Shown here in pieces: positions 63,956 to 64,000 of a DNA stretch of 64,000 nucleotides (positions are counted from its first letter, which is position 1; each line of letters starts with the position of its first letter). The notes below the pieces were generated by a model, which was not told the DNA's origin, searched no databases, and worked only from the letters and a program-made list of their open reading frames with translations. Source of the DNA: Sulfitobacter noctilucae (GTDB lineage Bacteria > Pseudomonadota > Alphaproteobacteria > Rhodobacterales > Rhodobacteraceae); NCBI RefSeq assembly GCF_000622365.1, contig NZ_JASC01000014.1, positions 186,001-250,000 of the forward strand, given 5' to 3'. The position numbers were made by a program, and so were the translations under genes.

Positions 63956-64000
63956 TTAGTCTCCTGGCGTGTAACCGGAAAGGTAGTTGCCAACACCGTC
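63956..64000 (-). CDS. flp: probable Flp/Fap-type pilin, C-terminal 14 residues only
   Basis: The frame enters from the right edge and ends at TAA (complement of 63956-63958) after DGVGNYLSGYTPGD. The position, immediately upstream of cpaB in the Tad locus, and the short Tyr/Gly-rich tail suit a Flp pilin, but the hydrophobic N-terminal part lies outside the window, so this is inferred from context. Confidence 0.5.
   Translation of the reverse strand, partial: DGVGNYLSGYTPGD

Noticed and set aside
1-64000. CRISPR array, insertion sequence or prophage
   Set aside because: No regularly spaced repeat cluster, no transposase and no phage structural genes were visible; the only broken foreign gene is the restriction-modification remnant.

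Overview
The window looks like chromosomal DNA of a marine alphaproteobacterium of the Rhodobacterales (Roseobacter group). I infer this from gene content and from protein similarity recalled from that group: a tol-pal/tilS/ftsH block, ruvCAB followed by ybgC, a Tad/Flp pilus locus, a DUF1127 protein and a ligase-associated helicase/PdeM pair. The DNA is GC-rich, so long antisense shadow frames are common. Species cannot be named from the sequence alone.

Layout. 1-5.2 kb: a sulfotransferase running off the left edge, lldD, a Tat-type nitroreductase with its MarR regulator and two tandem operator-like palindromes, trpA and ychF. 5.6-6.7 kb: tRNA-Ser(GCU) followed by a decayed type ISP restriction-modification fragment, probably the scar of an integrated island. 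6.8-10.5 kb: a three-subunit molybdenum hydroxylase of the PaoABC type. 10.5-12.3 kb: an FAD oxidoreductase and a DsbA-fold isomerase-like protein. 12.5-13.7 kb: an ECF sigma factor with its RskA-like anti-sigma. 13.8-16.9 kb: a translationally coupled trio of an M19-like protein, a 547-residue protein of unknown function and a DUF3726-like protein. 16.9-23.9 kb: hrpB, meaB, xerC, a DUF484 protein, a nitrilase and a transaldolase. 24-30.7 kb: priA, MFS and MATE transporters, prmA, a small membrane protein and a DUF1127 protein. 31-34.4 kb: ruvCAB, a conserved hypothetical and ybgC. 34.5-43 kb: tolQRAB, pal, cpoB, tilS and ftsH. 43-47.2 kb: a membrane protein, a MOSC protein, and fhs and folD (C1-folate metabolism). 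47.1-49.5 kb: a DUF2306-like protein, a membrane-anchored LytTR regulator, a hotdog thioesterase and pdeM. 49.8-52.2 kb: an Lhr-type helicase. 52.3-64 kb: a Tad pilus locus on the minus strand, in transcription order flp (partial), cpaB, cpaC, an OmpA-like lipoprotein, cpaE, tadA, tadB, tadC, two TPR lipoproteins, cpaA and an AAA ATPase.

How the genes work together. The Tol-Pal genes maintain the outer membrane during division and share a strand and close spacing with tilS and ftsH. fhs and folD supply formyl- and methenyl-tetrahydrofolate. The Tad genes encode a nearly complete Flp pilus machine; no TadE/F/G minor pilins are visible. A perfect alphaproteobacterial LexA-type box overlaps the pdeM start, and a one-mismatch version lies before ruvC, suggesting a DNA-damage response.

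The least explained parts are the M19-like/547-residue/DUF3726 trio, the paired MarR operators, the alternative hairpins around fhs and folD, and a 179-bp element with 22-bp inverted ends before pdeM. No CRISPR array, complete insertion sequence, prophage or rRNA operon was seen.
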